This document shows positions 25,791-37,504 of a stretch of DNA of 64,000 nucleotides, piece after piece. Source of the DNA: Solea solea (Eukaryota; Chordata; Actinopteri; Pleuronectiformes; Soleidae); NCBI RefSeq assembly GCF_958295425.1, contig NC_081138.1:4819802-4883801 (forward strand). Reading direction: 5' to 3'. Each line of letters opens with the position of its first letter. Position 1 is the first letter of the stretch. Made by a program: the position numbers and the translations under genes. Under the pieces are notes generated by a model. That model had not been told where the DNA came from and did not search any database. It saw nothing but the letters and a program-made list of their open reading frames with translations.

Positions 25791-26536
25791 TACAGTTGTA
25801 CGGAGCCGATAAAGGGAAATGGGCAAAAAAATTGGAGGTTGAAAAAAAAAAAAACTGTACTTTTGCGAGATCTTGCAACGTTTTAATTCATTCATTCATT
25901 CATTCATGTACTTCCGGGTCAGTTTGACCCATAGAGACTGTAAATTCATCATTCAGGCAGAGCCACTGGACTTTGACAGCTCTCAGGGAGCTTGGGGTTG
26001 CCAGGTTGGGGAGTTTCACGTATACCATACCGGCAAGACAGAACCTTTTAACATCTTATTCAACAATTTAAAAAATAAAATAGTTTACTCCAACCCTTCA
26101 AGAAAAAGCAGTCACTGACAATAAATGAATAAGACCATAAATTACTATGCCATTATTAGTCTATTTTATTATAATTTTACAATAGGTTTAAATAATTGCC
26201 GTTCCACAGAAGAAATATATGATAGATTGATAGGTTTTATAGGTAGCTAATGAAACGTAGCTATTATGTTCTATGGACAACATTAACGTTAGTTGTCTCT
26301 CCTTTTTTTTTTTTTTTTTTTACCTCATTTCGTTACCTGAAACTTGTATTTGAGTAATGACAATAAAGTTGTATCTCATCTCATCATCTCTTGCTGGTAT
26401 CATCCTGCAAAATGTCGCAATAGTTTTGCAAGATCTTGCAAAAGTACAACTTTTTTTTCTTTTCTTTTTTCCATGTGCCTTTAGGGGCTCAGTACAGTTG
26501 TCCAATTCATTACTTGTTTTTTTTATTTTTAGATAA

Positions 26537-26744
26537 CTAGCCGCAACTAGCAGTTAGCCGCAACTAGCAGTTAGCCGCAACTAGCAGTTAGCCGCAACTA
26601 GCAGTTAGCCGCAACTAGCAGTTAGCCGCAACTAGCAGTTAGCCGCAACTAGCAGTTAGCCGCAACTAGCAGTTAGCCGCAACTAGCAGTTAGCCGCAAC
26701 TAGCAGTTAGCCGCAACTAGCAGTTAGCCGCAACTAGCAGTTAG
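26537..26744. repeat. 17-bp minisatellite, about 12 near-perfect copies
   Basis: Unit CAGTTAGCCGCAACTAG repeated head to tail without spacers and with almost no divergence, which suggests recent expansion. It lies between the two divergent genes, about 1.5 kb upstream of the IL-1 family start codon. Confidence 0.95.
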
Positions 26745-28724
26745 TAGCTTCATCGCTGTCCCTTGTTGTTGCTCCTTACACTTTGATCCAGAGTCACAAG
26801 AAACAGAGACAACTGAACCTCCTTCATTACCAAGGCTGCAGCACGACATTTCACAAAGGCAGGAATTACTTTTCTGGGTGTATTTTCTCTGTGCTGTTAG
26901 GTGTGTAGCTGCTCTCCTTTTCCCCCACCCAGACATCACAGTGTGTGTGTTGTAAGCGTAAGCTTTGGACTGGTTATACCTGTAAATTACTGTAAAAATT
27001 ATTTAAAATTTATATAAAAAATATAATAATTTTAAAATGTTAAAAATTATTCTGATTCTATTATTAGAGGTAGTAGTTTCTGCACTACTTTGTTCATTTT
27101 CTTGTTCTTTTTTACACATCTTCAGAGCTAGCTGGTGGGACTGTGAGAAAAGTAATTTCATTTGCCTGGAAATGACAAATAAAAATATTGACTCTATGAA
27201 TCTATGTATGTTCTCTCTGTCTCTTCTGATTTAACTGCATATCATTGCATGCAGAAGTACTGGAAAAGTATCTAACATTTTGCCCTCTAATAGTAACTAA
27301 AAAAAAATGAATTCCTAAATTCAACAGTTCTGTTCTGATAATTTCATACAAAATGGGCATTATCTTGAAGTCTGTAAGTGGTCATTTTGAATGATAGTAA
27401 ATCAGTCTACTCAAATATAGCTCCATGTTGTCAACAAATGTTCACAACTCTGCAGATGGGCCTTTGTACATTAGTTAAATGTAAAAAAATTAGAGGCCAA
27501 TTAATACCATACGGACCAAAGAATAAATGATCTAATTTTTCCCCAGAATATTTTATTTTCAAAATATTTACAAAAACATACACAGCAACAACAGCATTTA
27601 ACTGTTTTACAATATTGTCTCATCCTCTTCTCCAGTGCTGGGAGTATTTGGGTGGAAGTGTACAAGTCATCATCTTATTTGACTTTGGGAATGAAACCAT
27701 GAATCAGGTTGGCCTGCAGCTGCTGTCTGCTGACAGCTTGTATTTTTAATTTTGATGCAAGGTGCAACCTATGTAAACATGATAACGTTAATTGGAGTTT
27801 CCAGTCTATGGCCACTTTAAGTTTGAAGCCTGACAAGCAACCCATGTAAGCGTTAGGCGATTAATAAAGTCTTTCAGTCTTTTTAAAATTCAAATTCATG
27901 ATTAATAATTTTGTGATACTTTTTCCCTTTGCATTACAGTATGTATTGTTTTGTATCTATTTTGTGTCTTGCTTATCCTTGAGCTATATAGAAGTACCTA
28001 TTCCTTTGTTTTATCCAACAGTGTCTTTGCATATAAGTGCATGGTGCAGCCCATGGCCAGGTGGAAAGGGAACTTGGCTTGTAACTGGAGGGTTGCCCCC
28101 ACCAGGTCAAAGGGCTGGGGTGCAAGGTACCCAACCTCCATTGCTCCCCAGGCGTATTTTTTTTCGTATTTTATTTTATTTTTGTTGGTGAACCATGAGT
28201 TTTGACTTTGTAGGAACCTCCGCAGCCTTGGTAGAAGTCTGTGCTCTCTTTGTATTGTTTTATCACTGCTATCAACATCTTTAATACTGAAAAAGTGCTA
28301 TAGTGCAACACTTTTCCTGTTTCAACACAGAGGTGGGTCGTGTGGCTAATTTTACACAAGCACACATGCTGGCTATTTCCAGATTTACCCCGTTGAGCGT
28401 GTGAACTCAAGCTAAATCTGTAGACGGTGAGGTGGATTGAGTTACATGACAGAAACATGCCACAGGTCTGCAGTGTGTCAGAGTGGACACACAGACCACG
28501 GTTCCACCACATGAGACGTCGAGAGCTCGACCTGGTACTGAAGATTCTCTGGTAGATTGTGCATGTGTGTGTGTTTGATGAAGGTATTGAGTAATGTTGA
28601 CTGACTACATACTAATAAACCTGGTTTGTGATTGAAATTTTAAATGAACTGCTTACCAAACAATATCTAGTGTATAATTTATAAAAATCTCAACTCCTGC
28701 TGTCCTGTCGGTCTGTGTTTTCAG

Positions 28725-31700
28725 ATGGTGACAGTCGATGTGTTGATAATTGGGGCTGGCCCTCATGCTCTGACCCTTGCGACCCTGCTCTCTCGTCCAA
28801 ACAACCCTGACCCAAACTCAGATGACTCACTGCTCTCCCCGTCCTGCTCCAACTCTCCAAGGTCTGAGCCACATCCTGGAACATCCAGCAACAGATGCTC
28901 CAGTAGCAAGAAGAAGAGGAGGCCAACAACTGGTATAACGTGCCTTATAAGACTTAATCCAGGAGCGAATTCTATATAGAGCTAAAGCAGTTTGTTGATA
29001 ATTGACAACAATGAATATAAATTGTGTGTGGAGAAAAAGACCACATTTTTGTGTTGCTCCTGAACACTTGCAGTCGCAGAAAGAGAAACGTTCCCATCAG
29101 GTATAGTCAAGACTCAAAATCTACTTGGAATTGTATAACCCTGAAATTTCAACACTCCAATTGTTGCTGTGTAGTCACTTCAGCTTGTGACATACAACGA
29201 AACAACTATGATGCAACCTGGACACATCCTCAGTGATGTTACCTGGAATCCTTGAGTGTTTCGGGTCTTTTAAACATCATACACTCTCGTCCAGGTGACC
29301 CAGCCGGGGGTGATCAAGCCCCGGCTTGTGTCCAGGTAGCGCTACCTCGCCCACTTACCTCTTCTCCTGATCCACAGCCACCTTGAAGCAACTTCTGCTG
29401 CTTCAGTGGCCTCCTTAATGGCCCTTAGCCTTCTGACTCCAGTGATGCCCAGCAATGTTATACCCAGATCCTGGGCCCTAGATGCATCCCTGAAGGTATC
29501 ACTGAGGTGGCGGTCCATCTCAGCTTTGGGTCAAGTGAGCTGACCACTACGCTTCTGTCCCAGGAGCTGTTTTACGAAACCAAATGGATTCACCAGAAAG
29601 GCTGTCCATTTCCTGGCTCTTTACTTCCACCTTCTCCTGTGCCGCTCGGCCCTCCACAAGGTCATGAGCTTCTTGCGGAGAATGCCCTCTCCTCCTCCCT
29701 CGCCTCCTTGAACTGCCGCTTCAGGTTCTAAAGTTCTTGCCTGAGCTTGTGGATCTTGTTTGCCCGGTTGTTCTTGGTGTAGGGGGGCCTCTCTGCTCTC
29801 TTCTCCTCCAGCCCAAATCTCTCAGCTGCTAGGCTGATGATGATGGTGGTCATGGTGTGGAGGCGGTGATTCGCCTTTCCCTTGGCAGTTGTCTCCAAGT
29901 TCTTGTCGGCATCAGCATCAAACAGGAGTCATTCCCTCTCCATGTTTGCCTGGGGCCACTTGACCCAACGATGTTCTGATGGTCTGCGTGGGTTTGGGGC
30001 TGGTGCCACCTGGAGGTTCTGGGCACTGTGGGTTGACTCTGGGCCTAGCTCCTCCTGTGTCTCACCAGGGAGAATCCCTGTGTGCTGACCTGCCTGCACC
30101 CTCCGCACATATCCTTCTTGGCAAGATCGGGCCGCTAACCCTGGTTCCCCGTTGCCTTCTCTCTCATAATAGTAATCACTTTTATTTCATATTGCGATCC
30201 TTGGTTTGAACTTCAGCAGATCGTCTTGACGACTGTACATGCACACATGCATTATAACATGTATGTGAATCACCTCAACGACCTCAATGAGGCCTCATTG
30301 TTCAGTCCATATGTCTTTACATTTGCGATGTGTCTGCAGAAAGGACACCGGAGGAACGACCAGCAGCGATACCAGTATCAAGGAGCCCTGTTTCCCCCCC
30401 ACTGAGTCTTCAAGTGGTAGATTCCTATGGAGAGTGGACCACTCTGTGGGAGAGCCAGTTCACAGCACTGAGCATCCCTCATCTGCGCTCACACGTACTG
30501 GTGCACACAGACCCTCTCAATAAGGTAGATTAACTCAAAGACACTGAGGAAGAAACAAAAAAAAGATTTTTACAGCATGAATATGAATACGTTTGTGTGT
30601 TTTCTTTGACAGAGAGCTCTGGAGGAGTTTGTTGTAAAGAGTGATCGTTCAGCAGAGCTTCACTGTCTCCCAGATCAGGTTTATATTCTGGACGAAAATG
30701 CATTTTTCAATGACATGCGACTTGGCAAGAAGGAGAAGAAACGGCTAAACATCACCTCGACACTTAAGAAGAGTTTATCCTTCAGTCTGCCAGGAACCAA
30801 ACTGAGTGTGGATTTCTTCAAAGATCAGGTTGGATATGTGCGTGTGTGGTCGTAATTTGGTTTAACTACTGCTATGTTTCATGTTATTTCTAGAGTAGAT
30901 TATTGGTAAATAAAAGGATGGACACTCGGGGCAGCTGGCAGAAGGATACTGATACTGTGTGTCTGTAAAGCGACGCCAAGGGCAGTATAACAACAGCAAC
31001 ATTATATACAAAGTAGCAAACAAAAGTTCGAGCAGTGAATTCTTCTGCTTACAAAAAAACCTGGTCGTTCAGCAGTTTAATGGGATAAACCGCATGTGCT
31101 GCCTCTGGATCCACAAATATAAATATTCTGTCATATCCTGTTTACAAGTAGTTTCCTGCAGATTTTCAAGCATGGAGGCGTTTGAAGAAGTATTCAGTTC
31201 ATTTAAAAGAACCTCTAAGAAGATGTTTAGAGTGTTAAAGACTCTCCCCTGCTACTACTGTTTTGCAGCCTTATTTATTCACTAAACCTTCGTTACCTCC
31301 CGCGTCACGTGAGATTACATCAACTTTGTACCACCTGTGTGGAAAGGTCACTAAGTTTCAAGATATACTGTAAGTGTCAAAGTTGTTTGGAAGGAGGAAG
31401 CGTTACTTATAACCACACAGAGTTCAACCATTTCACTGTGCACCGCACGAGAAGTAGCAAAAAACACAATCACATCGCTCAAGCAAGAGAGCCTATGTAG
31501 GCTCTTTTTAGATTTGACCAAATAATATGGAACAAAAACGGTTACAATTCTACATCCTGTCATTAACACATGACAGAGGAACTGAAAAGTTGTTGGTTTT
31601 TGTTTTTGTGTTGTTTGTCTCCAATGAGATGAAAACTGTTGAATAATCTTTCAAGCGGCATGAGAACCAGAAGTGTGGTCACTGCTTTATTTTTAGTTCT

Positions 31701-34700
31701 CTGACTTGATGAATCTGAACTTATAGGTGGAGAGATACAACCTGGACGGAATGCTGGTGAAGGGAACCGTGGAGCGCATCGTCCCCGTTATTGAGCCCAG
31801 GGAAGAAAAGACGGACTGTGTGAAGGAGGGTGACGTCGTGAGAGTGACGGACGGGGACAAGAAGAAGAGAGTGAAGTATTTTCAAGTCCAACTTCGAGAA
31901 GGCATCACCTTAAAAGCTCATCGGGTCGTTATGGCAACAGGACCGACCCGTGCCCCGATGGCAAACATCCCTCCATGGGTAAAAAGCATTGGCGAGAGCT
32001 ATCCAGAGGAGCGCTTGCAGCACACAGTGCACCTCATGCACTGTCTGTCAAATGCGAAGCACAAGGAGAGAGAGACTTTACTCCCTGAAGGCAAGTCAGA
32101 TCCAGGCCATAAATTGTTTTTGTCTAGGAATTATAAAGATAATGAACATTGCTATGCAAAAATAATATGATTGAGTATTACTTTGCTTTCACCTGAGGTG
32201 TCTGGGCTTCGGAAGACTCCCAGTCCCCACTGCAACACTCAGCAAGTTCTATGTGTGTCTAGAATTGTGTGTAGTGTGTGAGAGACGGCAGAGAGTAATG
32301 GTAGTTGGTGGAGGTCTGACCAGCGCTCATGTCGTCTCACTTGCCCTGCAGCGAGGTGCCAGCCATGTGACCTGGGTCATGAGGAAACACCTCCAGGTCT
32401 AGTGACAGTGTGAAACTGCATGTAGGCCAACCATTAAGATTTACTGCAACTCTACCTGTCGGCCCCCACCACTACACACGTCAGTCTTCACTGTTTTCCT
32501 CTACAGCTGAAACAGTTCGACGTGGGTGACGTGGAGAGCCTGGTGGGTCGTTACTCCCATGTGGAGCACGGCATCAAGATGGACGGCCAAGCGTACCTAC
32601 GGCAATTCTACGGCGAGCGGAGTCTTCACAAACGGCTGGCGATGATTCGCCAGGCAAGGAAAGGAGGGGCCGTCACACCAGAGGCCTACATCCACCTACA
32701 GCCATTCATACTGAAGGGACAGGTGGATGTGAGGACATACTGTCAGGTAACTGTGCATGGGTGTCCCAAAGCAGCTGAGCGTGTAGTGGACGAGATCAGA
32801 TGAGATGAGGCAAGACAAGGTGCTGTGAGCTATAAAGAGGCTAGAATAGATCATATGAAGTAGCGACAGTAGGTCACCTGAGGTCACGTGGGGTCAAATA
32901 GGTAGGTAGGTAATAAATGATGAGATGAGATATGATGAAATGAGATGAGGAAGACATTGAGATGAGACGAGGTGAGGAAGAAGCTGAGAATATATGAGAT
33001 GAGACCAGATGAAATGAGGAAGAAGTTGAGATGAGATGAGGTGAGGAAGAAGCTGAGATGAGATATGAAATGAGGAAGAAGTTGAGATGAGATAAGATGA
33101 GGAAGAACCAAATGACACAAGGTAAATTTAGGGACATGGTTTGGTTTGAGATGAGATGATAAAGTCAAAAGAAGATAAAAAAAAAAGTGAGCTGAGTTTA
33201 AACAAAATTAGCTATGATCCTAGTAAGTGAGGTAGATGAGTTTAAATTGTAATCTCAGATGAGATTGGGTCATATGAGGTCAAATGAAATTAGGTAATTG
33301 ATGAGATGAGGAAGAAGCCAAATGACACAGGCTGAGATGAGATGATGAAGTCAAAATGAGATGATCTCGATTTAAAAGAACAAAAGGGAGATGAGATTAT
33401 ACAAAATTAGCTATGACCATAGCAAATGTGTTAGATGAGATTAAGATGTAATTTCAGATGAGGTCAAATGAGATTATTTTATTGATGATGTCATGAGACA
33501 AGATGAGATGACTAAGAAGCCAAATGATAAGTACATTTTGGGACATGATTTGATGTGAGATTGTAGTGAATGAGGTAGATGGGATTAGGATATAGTTTCA
33601 AATGAAATTAGGTCAGATGAGGTCAAATGAGATTAGGTTATTGATGTGAGATAAAATTGATGTAATAAAAATGATGAAAAAAAAAAATTGAGATGAGATT
33701 AAACAAAACTAGCCATGACCCTAGTAAATGAGGTAGATGAGATTAAGATGTTATTTCAAATGAGATGATTCAAATGAGATTAGTTAATTAATGGTGAGAT
33801 TAGAGAAAAATTAGTTTTGAAGGGGACAAAATAAAGATAGGGTAAGCAAGATTAAGATGTCAGTTCAATTGAAAAGGCCAAATGAGATCAGATGATTTAA
33901 GATGATAACATAAGGTATATGAGATCAGATGACGCTTAATATAGATTAGATGTCAATTAAAAAGTTGATTGTGTAAAATGAGATGATGTTAGTGGCATGA
34001 TTTGAGGTGAGATTAGAGAATTGGGTCAAAATAACACAAAATAGGATGAGATCAGATATGAAATAGGTGGATCGGATTAAGACATTTCAAATGAGATCAG
34101 GACGAATCAGGTCAAATGAGATAATAAGGTAATTAATGTTGAGATGAGGTGGATACAATTTGATGTTGGTTAAACTAGCCAGTCAGCTAAGGATTATAAT
34201 CAGATGAGATCAGATTAAATCAGATGAGACTGATTAAATAGTTATGAGATGAGATGACTTTGTTAGATAGCAATTAGTTAATTAAAGGAGTTAAAGGACA
34301 TTATAAGAAGAGTGAAGACGTCAGATCTGGTCAAATGATGATCTGACGTAAAATCAGAATAATGTTAGGAGTGAAATGAGTTTAGACTGTCACAGTCAGA
34401 GGAGATGAGGTGATTATATCTGGGCTTGGGGTTGTTTGTTTGGGTGGGATAATACGATAATGTGAGATTCCATATGTGAGATGAGTCATAACTGTCCAGG
34501 TGAGTGAAGCCACCTGGTGCTACAAGAGCCAGGCCTGGAGTCTGTCCCTCAGCACCGGAGACCACTGGACTGGAGATATGATCTGGCTCGCCACTGGCTG
34601 CAAACTCGATGTGAACCAGGACCCGTTGCTTTCTGAAGTGATAAAGGATTTCCCAATTCAAGTGGGTAAACAATGTAAACAGCTGAAAATAGGTTTTGGT

Positions 34701-35960
34701 TTGCTGTACCACAGATAGCGGTGTGGTCGAGGAGTCATGAAGTGACAAGTTCAACACATGAGAAAAATGCAATGCAACATTTTCCTGAAGTTTTTGATGA
34801 TGTTTGACGAAATCATGTTTAATAGATTTATTAAATGTATCTGCTGTGTCCTCCATTAAGGTGATAGATGGCTGGCCGTGCATTTCAGAAAGCTTACAGT
34901 GGGCAGAAGGGTGCCCACTCTATCTGATGGGGCAGTACACTGCTCTTCAGGTGCGTCCACAGCAAGGTTATGATAGTTAGCGGAAACTAACGAAATAACG
35001 AAAACTAAACGGAAAGAAAAATAAAAACTACAGTTTAAAAAAACTAAAACTAACTGAAACTGAATTGTGTGTTTATAAAACTAACTAAAACTAACTTAAA
35101 TTGTAGCGAAAATGTGCTTAGTTTTTGTCTTTGTAAATTTATTTCATACATAATCCTTTGGGTTCAATTTTGAAAGGTTGTATTTGAGACAGCATTTTTT
35201 ATTCATATATAATCTTTTTAATTTGTCTAGGCTATACAAGTTAAACATAACATTCGTTATGTCGTTAATTGGGTTGAGTTGGTTCATCTAAGTGAATCAA
35301 ACCTCTAGTTTTTTATTGGATTTATTGTTTTTTGCTCAGATTGAGCTCCCTCAGACTCCTGGCTCACAAACAATGTGTCATAATTATTTATTTATGTTGT
35401 TATGTTCATATGTGTCTGTTGGCTATACTATTTTACAAACTATATCCAAGCTCAGCAGTATGATGCACATTTTCTTGGAGACTGTTATATTTCATTCAGG
35501 GATGGCTGTTCTTTTGTCCTAATCGCTTTTAAAATGGCATCTTTTGCTGGGTTTTTATAACACAATGCATATTATCACCTTTTTGAATCTCCATATTACA
35601 AAGAAACTAACACAGAAACGTATAAAAACTAGCAAACCCACTCTTAAAAACTAAATAAAAACTAAAACTAATGATAAATCCAAAACTATTATAACCTTGG
35701 GCCACAGTGCAGTATTTTGTGCAACAACCTGCACATTAAATTTCATTTATTTCACTCATGTCGCCCCTCTTTTTTGACCTTTCACACAGGTTGGCCCTCA
35801 CGCAGTAAACCTGGCAGGCGGACAGGCTGCCAGCAAGAGAATCACCGAGGACATCATGCGTCACAGGCAGCAGGACAGTGGAGCTGCGTCTGAATTGAAC
35901 GGGGAGAAATCTAAAACTAGAGAATATATTCAACAAATGCAAGGACTGCTATGGCTTTAA
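28725..35960 (+). CDS. FAD/NAD(P)-binding oxidoreductase, N-monooxygenase-like
   Basis: Exons: 28725-28932, 30340-30524, 30613-30828, 31727-32090, about 32275-32396, 32507-32746, 34500-34661, 34861-34950, 35790-35960; about 585 aa. Two Rossmann dinucleotide motifs are plain: IIGAGPHALTLATLL at residues 8-22 (FAD) and VMVVGGGLTSAHVVSLA encoded near 32295-32350 (NAD(P)H). VVMATGPTRAP is the ATG-type motif of this fold, and VGPHAVNLAGGQAA near the C-terminus fits the FAD-closing segment. This domain order is that of L-ornithine/lysine N-hydroxylating and related flavin monooxygenases; substrate unknown. The N-terminal Ser/Pro-rich insert (residues about 25-90) looks disordered. Exon 4 ends in GAAG|GCAAGT, apparently a GC-AG intron. 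The exon 5 acceptor is uncertain (32263, 32275 and 32296 all keep phase). I do not recognise a gene symbol. Confidence 0.82.
29280..30160 (-). mobile_element. Deleted LINE copy, R2/HERO-like, in intron 1 of the FAD enzyme gene
   Basis: Read on the minus strand, broken frames give NRANKIHKLRQELRTLKRQF near 29730-29780, fitting the N-terminal part of a fish non-LTR retrotransposon ORF, and ASRWLWIRRR near 29365-29395, fitting the extreme C-terminal end. They are only a few hundred bases apart, so most of the reverse transcriptase is deleted. Stops and frameshifts make it dead. The clade assignment is from memory of fish R2/HERO-type proteins. Confidence 0.6.
30950..31290. repeat. Interspersed repeat fragment (related copy at 36590-36860)
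   Basis: The blocks CAGTGAATTCTTCTGCTTA, GTTCAGCAGTTTAATGGGAT and AACCGCATGTGCTGCC recur, diverged, at 36600-36690 (AAGTGAATTCTACTGCTTAA, TTCAGCAGTTTGACAAGATA). Non-coding and in intron 3 of the FAD enzyme gene. Confidence 0.5.
32790..34420 (+). repeat. Purine-rich GATGAGA minisatellite filling intron 6 of the FAD enzyme gene
   Basis: About 1.6 kb of irregular repeats of GAGATGAG, GATGAGGAAGAAG and GTCAAATGAGATTAG. The strand is heavily purine-biased. It produces false Ser/His/Leu-rich open frames on the minus strand (32874-33168), which are not genes. Confidence 0.9.
34963..35699. mobile_element. MITE with TIR CAAGGTTATGATAGTT and 8-bp target duplication
   Basis: Left end CAAGGTTATGATAGTT and right end AACTATTATAACCTTG are inverted repeats. 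The flanks GTCCACAG (34955-34962) and GGCCACAG (35700-35707) match at 7 of 8 bases, a hAT-like duplication. The body is rich in AACTAAAACTAA. It makes up 737 of the 839 bases of intron 8 of the FAD enzyme gene. Confidence 0.85.
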
Positions 35961-36367
35961 CTGAGACCGCAGGAGGTCAAATTCACATCCGTCTGAGCAG
36001 TTTTATCCTAGTCAAATATACGACAAACCAACAACTATCACAGCATCAGGGACGTGTATGTTAATTATATTGATATTTTATACATTATAGCCCACTCTGC
36101 CCCCTTTTACCTGTTGAAATACCTGTAAAGGGCTATAGTGCAAACAGTAACATGCAGTAATCCAGTTGCTAAAAAGTGATTCATGCTCCTGGTCACTCAT
36201 CTCTGTTGTGCACACTGTTATGACCAGCATTTATCAGCCTCTTTAAAACTGATGTTGTGTTTTACATAGGGTTTTTAAATTTGAATTTGCCATAAAGTGC
36301 ATACTTTTATATATATATATAATGTCAGTTTGAAGCAGTCCATCCACTGGTTCTGGAAATATTTAAC

Positions 36368-36373
36368 AATAAA
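36368..36373 (+). terminator. Candidate polyadenylation signal AATAAA for the FAD enzyme gene
   Basis: First canonical AATAAA found on the plus strand after the stop at 35960, about 400 bases downstream. Not verified by a cleavage site. Confidence 0.4.
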
Positions 36374-37504
36374 AGCCTTGTTGAAAATTAATGGATTTGT
36401 GCTTTTAAATAGTGAAACAGTTAGAGGATGTACATAATATAGATGTTGAAAATTGGGGCTGGTCTTTTCTTTTTTCATTTTGCTGTGAATCATTTATAAG
36501 AATTTATATTTATGAAAGCATTATTTGCAGTATTTTCTCCACACTTGCAAAGGTTAAGGCAGGGGTCAAACTCAGGTGACCACTCTGCACACAGGAAGTG
36601 AATCTTAAATATGTTTAAGAAGTGAATTCTACTGCTTAATTATCACAGTCATTCAGCAGTTTGACAAGATAAACGCTGCCTGTCCCCACCTGCCCCTGCA
36701 CTGCTGCTGTATACACCAAAATGCTCCCTCAGGCACTTCCGGTAGCATTGATTGATGGAGTCCATTTTGAGTTGGACAGTATACAACTAATGTCCCATCT
36801 TATCTGTTCATGAACAAAAAATAGGCACAATAATAACATCCAAATGTACGCACTGTAGCTTTAATTTCCTTGGTTGAAAACCTGGCTTAAGTGTGTTCCT
36901 CACATGATAACAGCAACACAAATAAATGTACATTTTATTTATTACTTTAAATTAATTGTCTGAATATAGAGAAACTGTTTAAATTACCCCACAAAGATCC
37001 CCCACTTTTTTTTTCATAGATGGTGACTTGTGCAAGTCATTGTTCCTGAACAATGACTTGCACTTTTATCCCCTTAAGCCACTCCCCCCGTTGTGACTTC
37101 CATGTTGTCGTCCACCTGAGGAGGAGAGCGAGCGGCCAAACCAACTATTTGCAGCTTTCACGAGACTTCTGGTCGTTTTTATCAGGTATGTGGACGTTAA
37201 GCAGCTATGTCGGTTTCCAATATCTCAGTCACTTCACTCTCTGCGGTATTTAAGGTTGACTTCGCGTTTAAAACGCGGATTAACGCTCCTGTAGTGTTTC
37301 TCCTACACTACGTGCCCGAGAAAAGAAGCTGCCTCACTTATTTCCCTCTTAAAATGCCGTTTTCATTCAAGTAAATAAATGTCACACCGTGAAAATACAT
37401 TTTCAGGGAAGTGAAAACAGACAGTGAGGGGTGAATGAGACCACAGCAGCGCTGAGTTCATCCGTCAGGTGACTGCTGCTGCACCCTGCTGGTCGGCGAG
37501 AAGA
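36374..37504. other. Intergenic region and presumed pir promoter
   Basis: No coding exon is supported. It contains the repeat fragment at 36590-36860, a perfect palindrome at 37030-37063 and a more GC-rich stretch at about 37070-37190 that ends in a possible donor (ATCAG|GTATGT near 37183) and could be an alternative untranslated pir exon. The candidate first coding exon of pir begins at 37505. Confidence 0.45.
37030..37063. promoter_or_regulatory. Perfect 34-bp palindrome upstream of pir
   Basis: Arms GTGCAAGTCATTGTTC and GAACAATGACTTGCAC (16 bp each) are separated by CT. The half-sites contain ACAAT (SOX-like) and TGACTTGC-like cores. It lies about 440 bp upstream of the candidate mitochondrial start. 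Regulatory function is inferred only from position and symmetry. Confidence 0.4.

Larger units (their letters stand above)
25083..28724. other. Divergent intergenic region between the IL-1 family gene and the FAD enzyme gene
   Basis: The flanking genes are transcribed away from each other, so both promoters should lie here. No exon is supported. It contains a partial hAT-like family C copy at 25645-25790 and a 17-bp minisatellite at 26537-26744. The FAD gene ATG sits directly after an acceptor (TTTTCAG|ATG), so a 5'-UTR exon is expected upstream of 28720; I could not place it. Confidence 0.6.

Noticed and set aside
26537..26744. CRISPR-like array
   Set aside because: Units are contiguous with no spacers, and the genome is a vertebrate.
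32874..33168. Several Ser/His/Leu-rich open frames on the minus strand
   Set aside because: Artefacts of the GATGAGA array.
34365..34883. 172-codon minus-strand frame
   Set aside because: It lies opposite exons 7 and 8 of the FAD enzyme gene, which have consistent splice sites and family motifs.
16375..37504. BMX tyrosine kinase, expected between ACE2 and PIR by human synteny
   Set aside because: No SH2, PH or kinase exon motifs were found on either strand in this interval.
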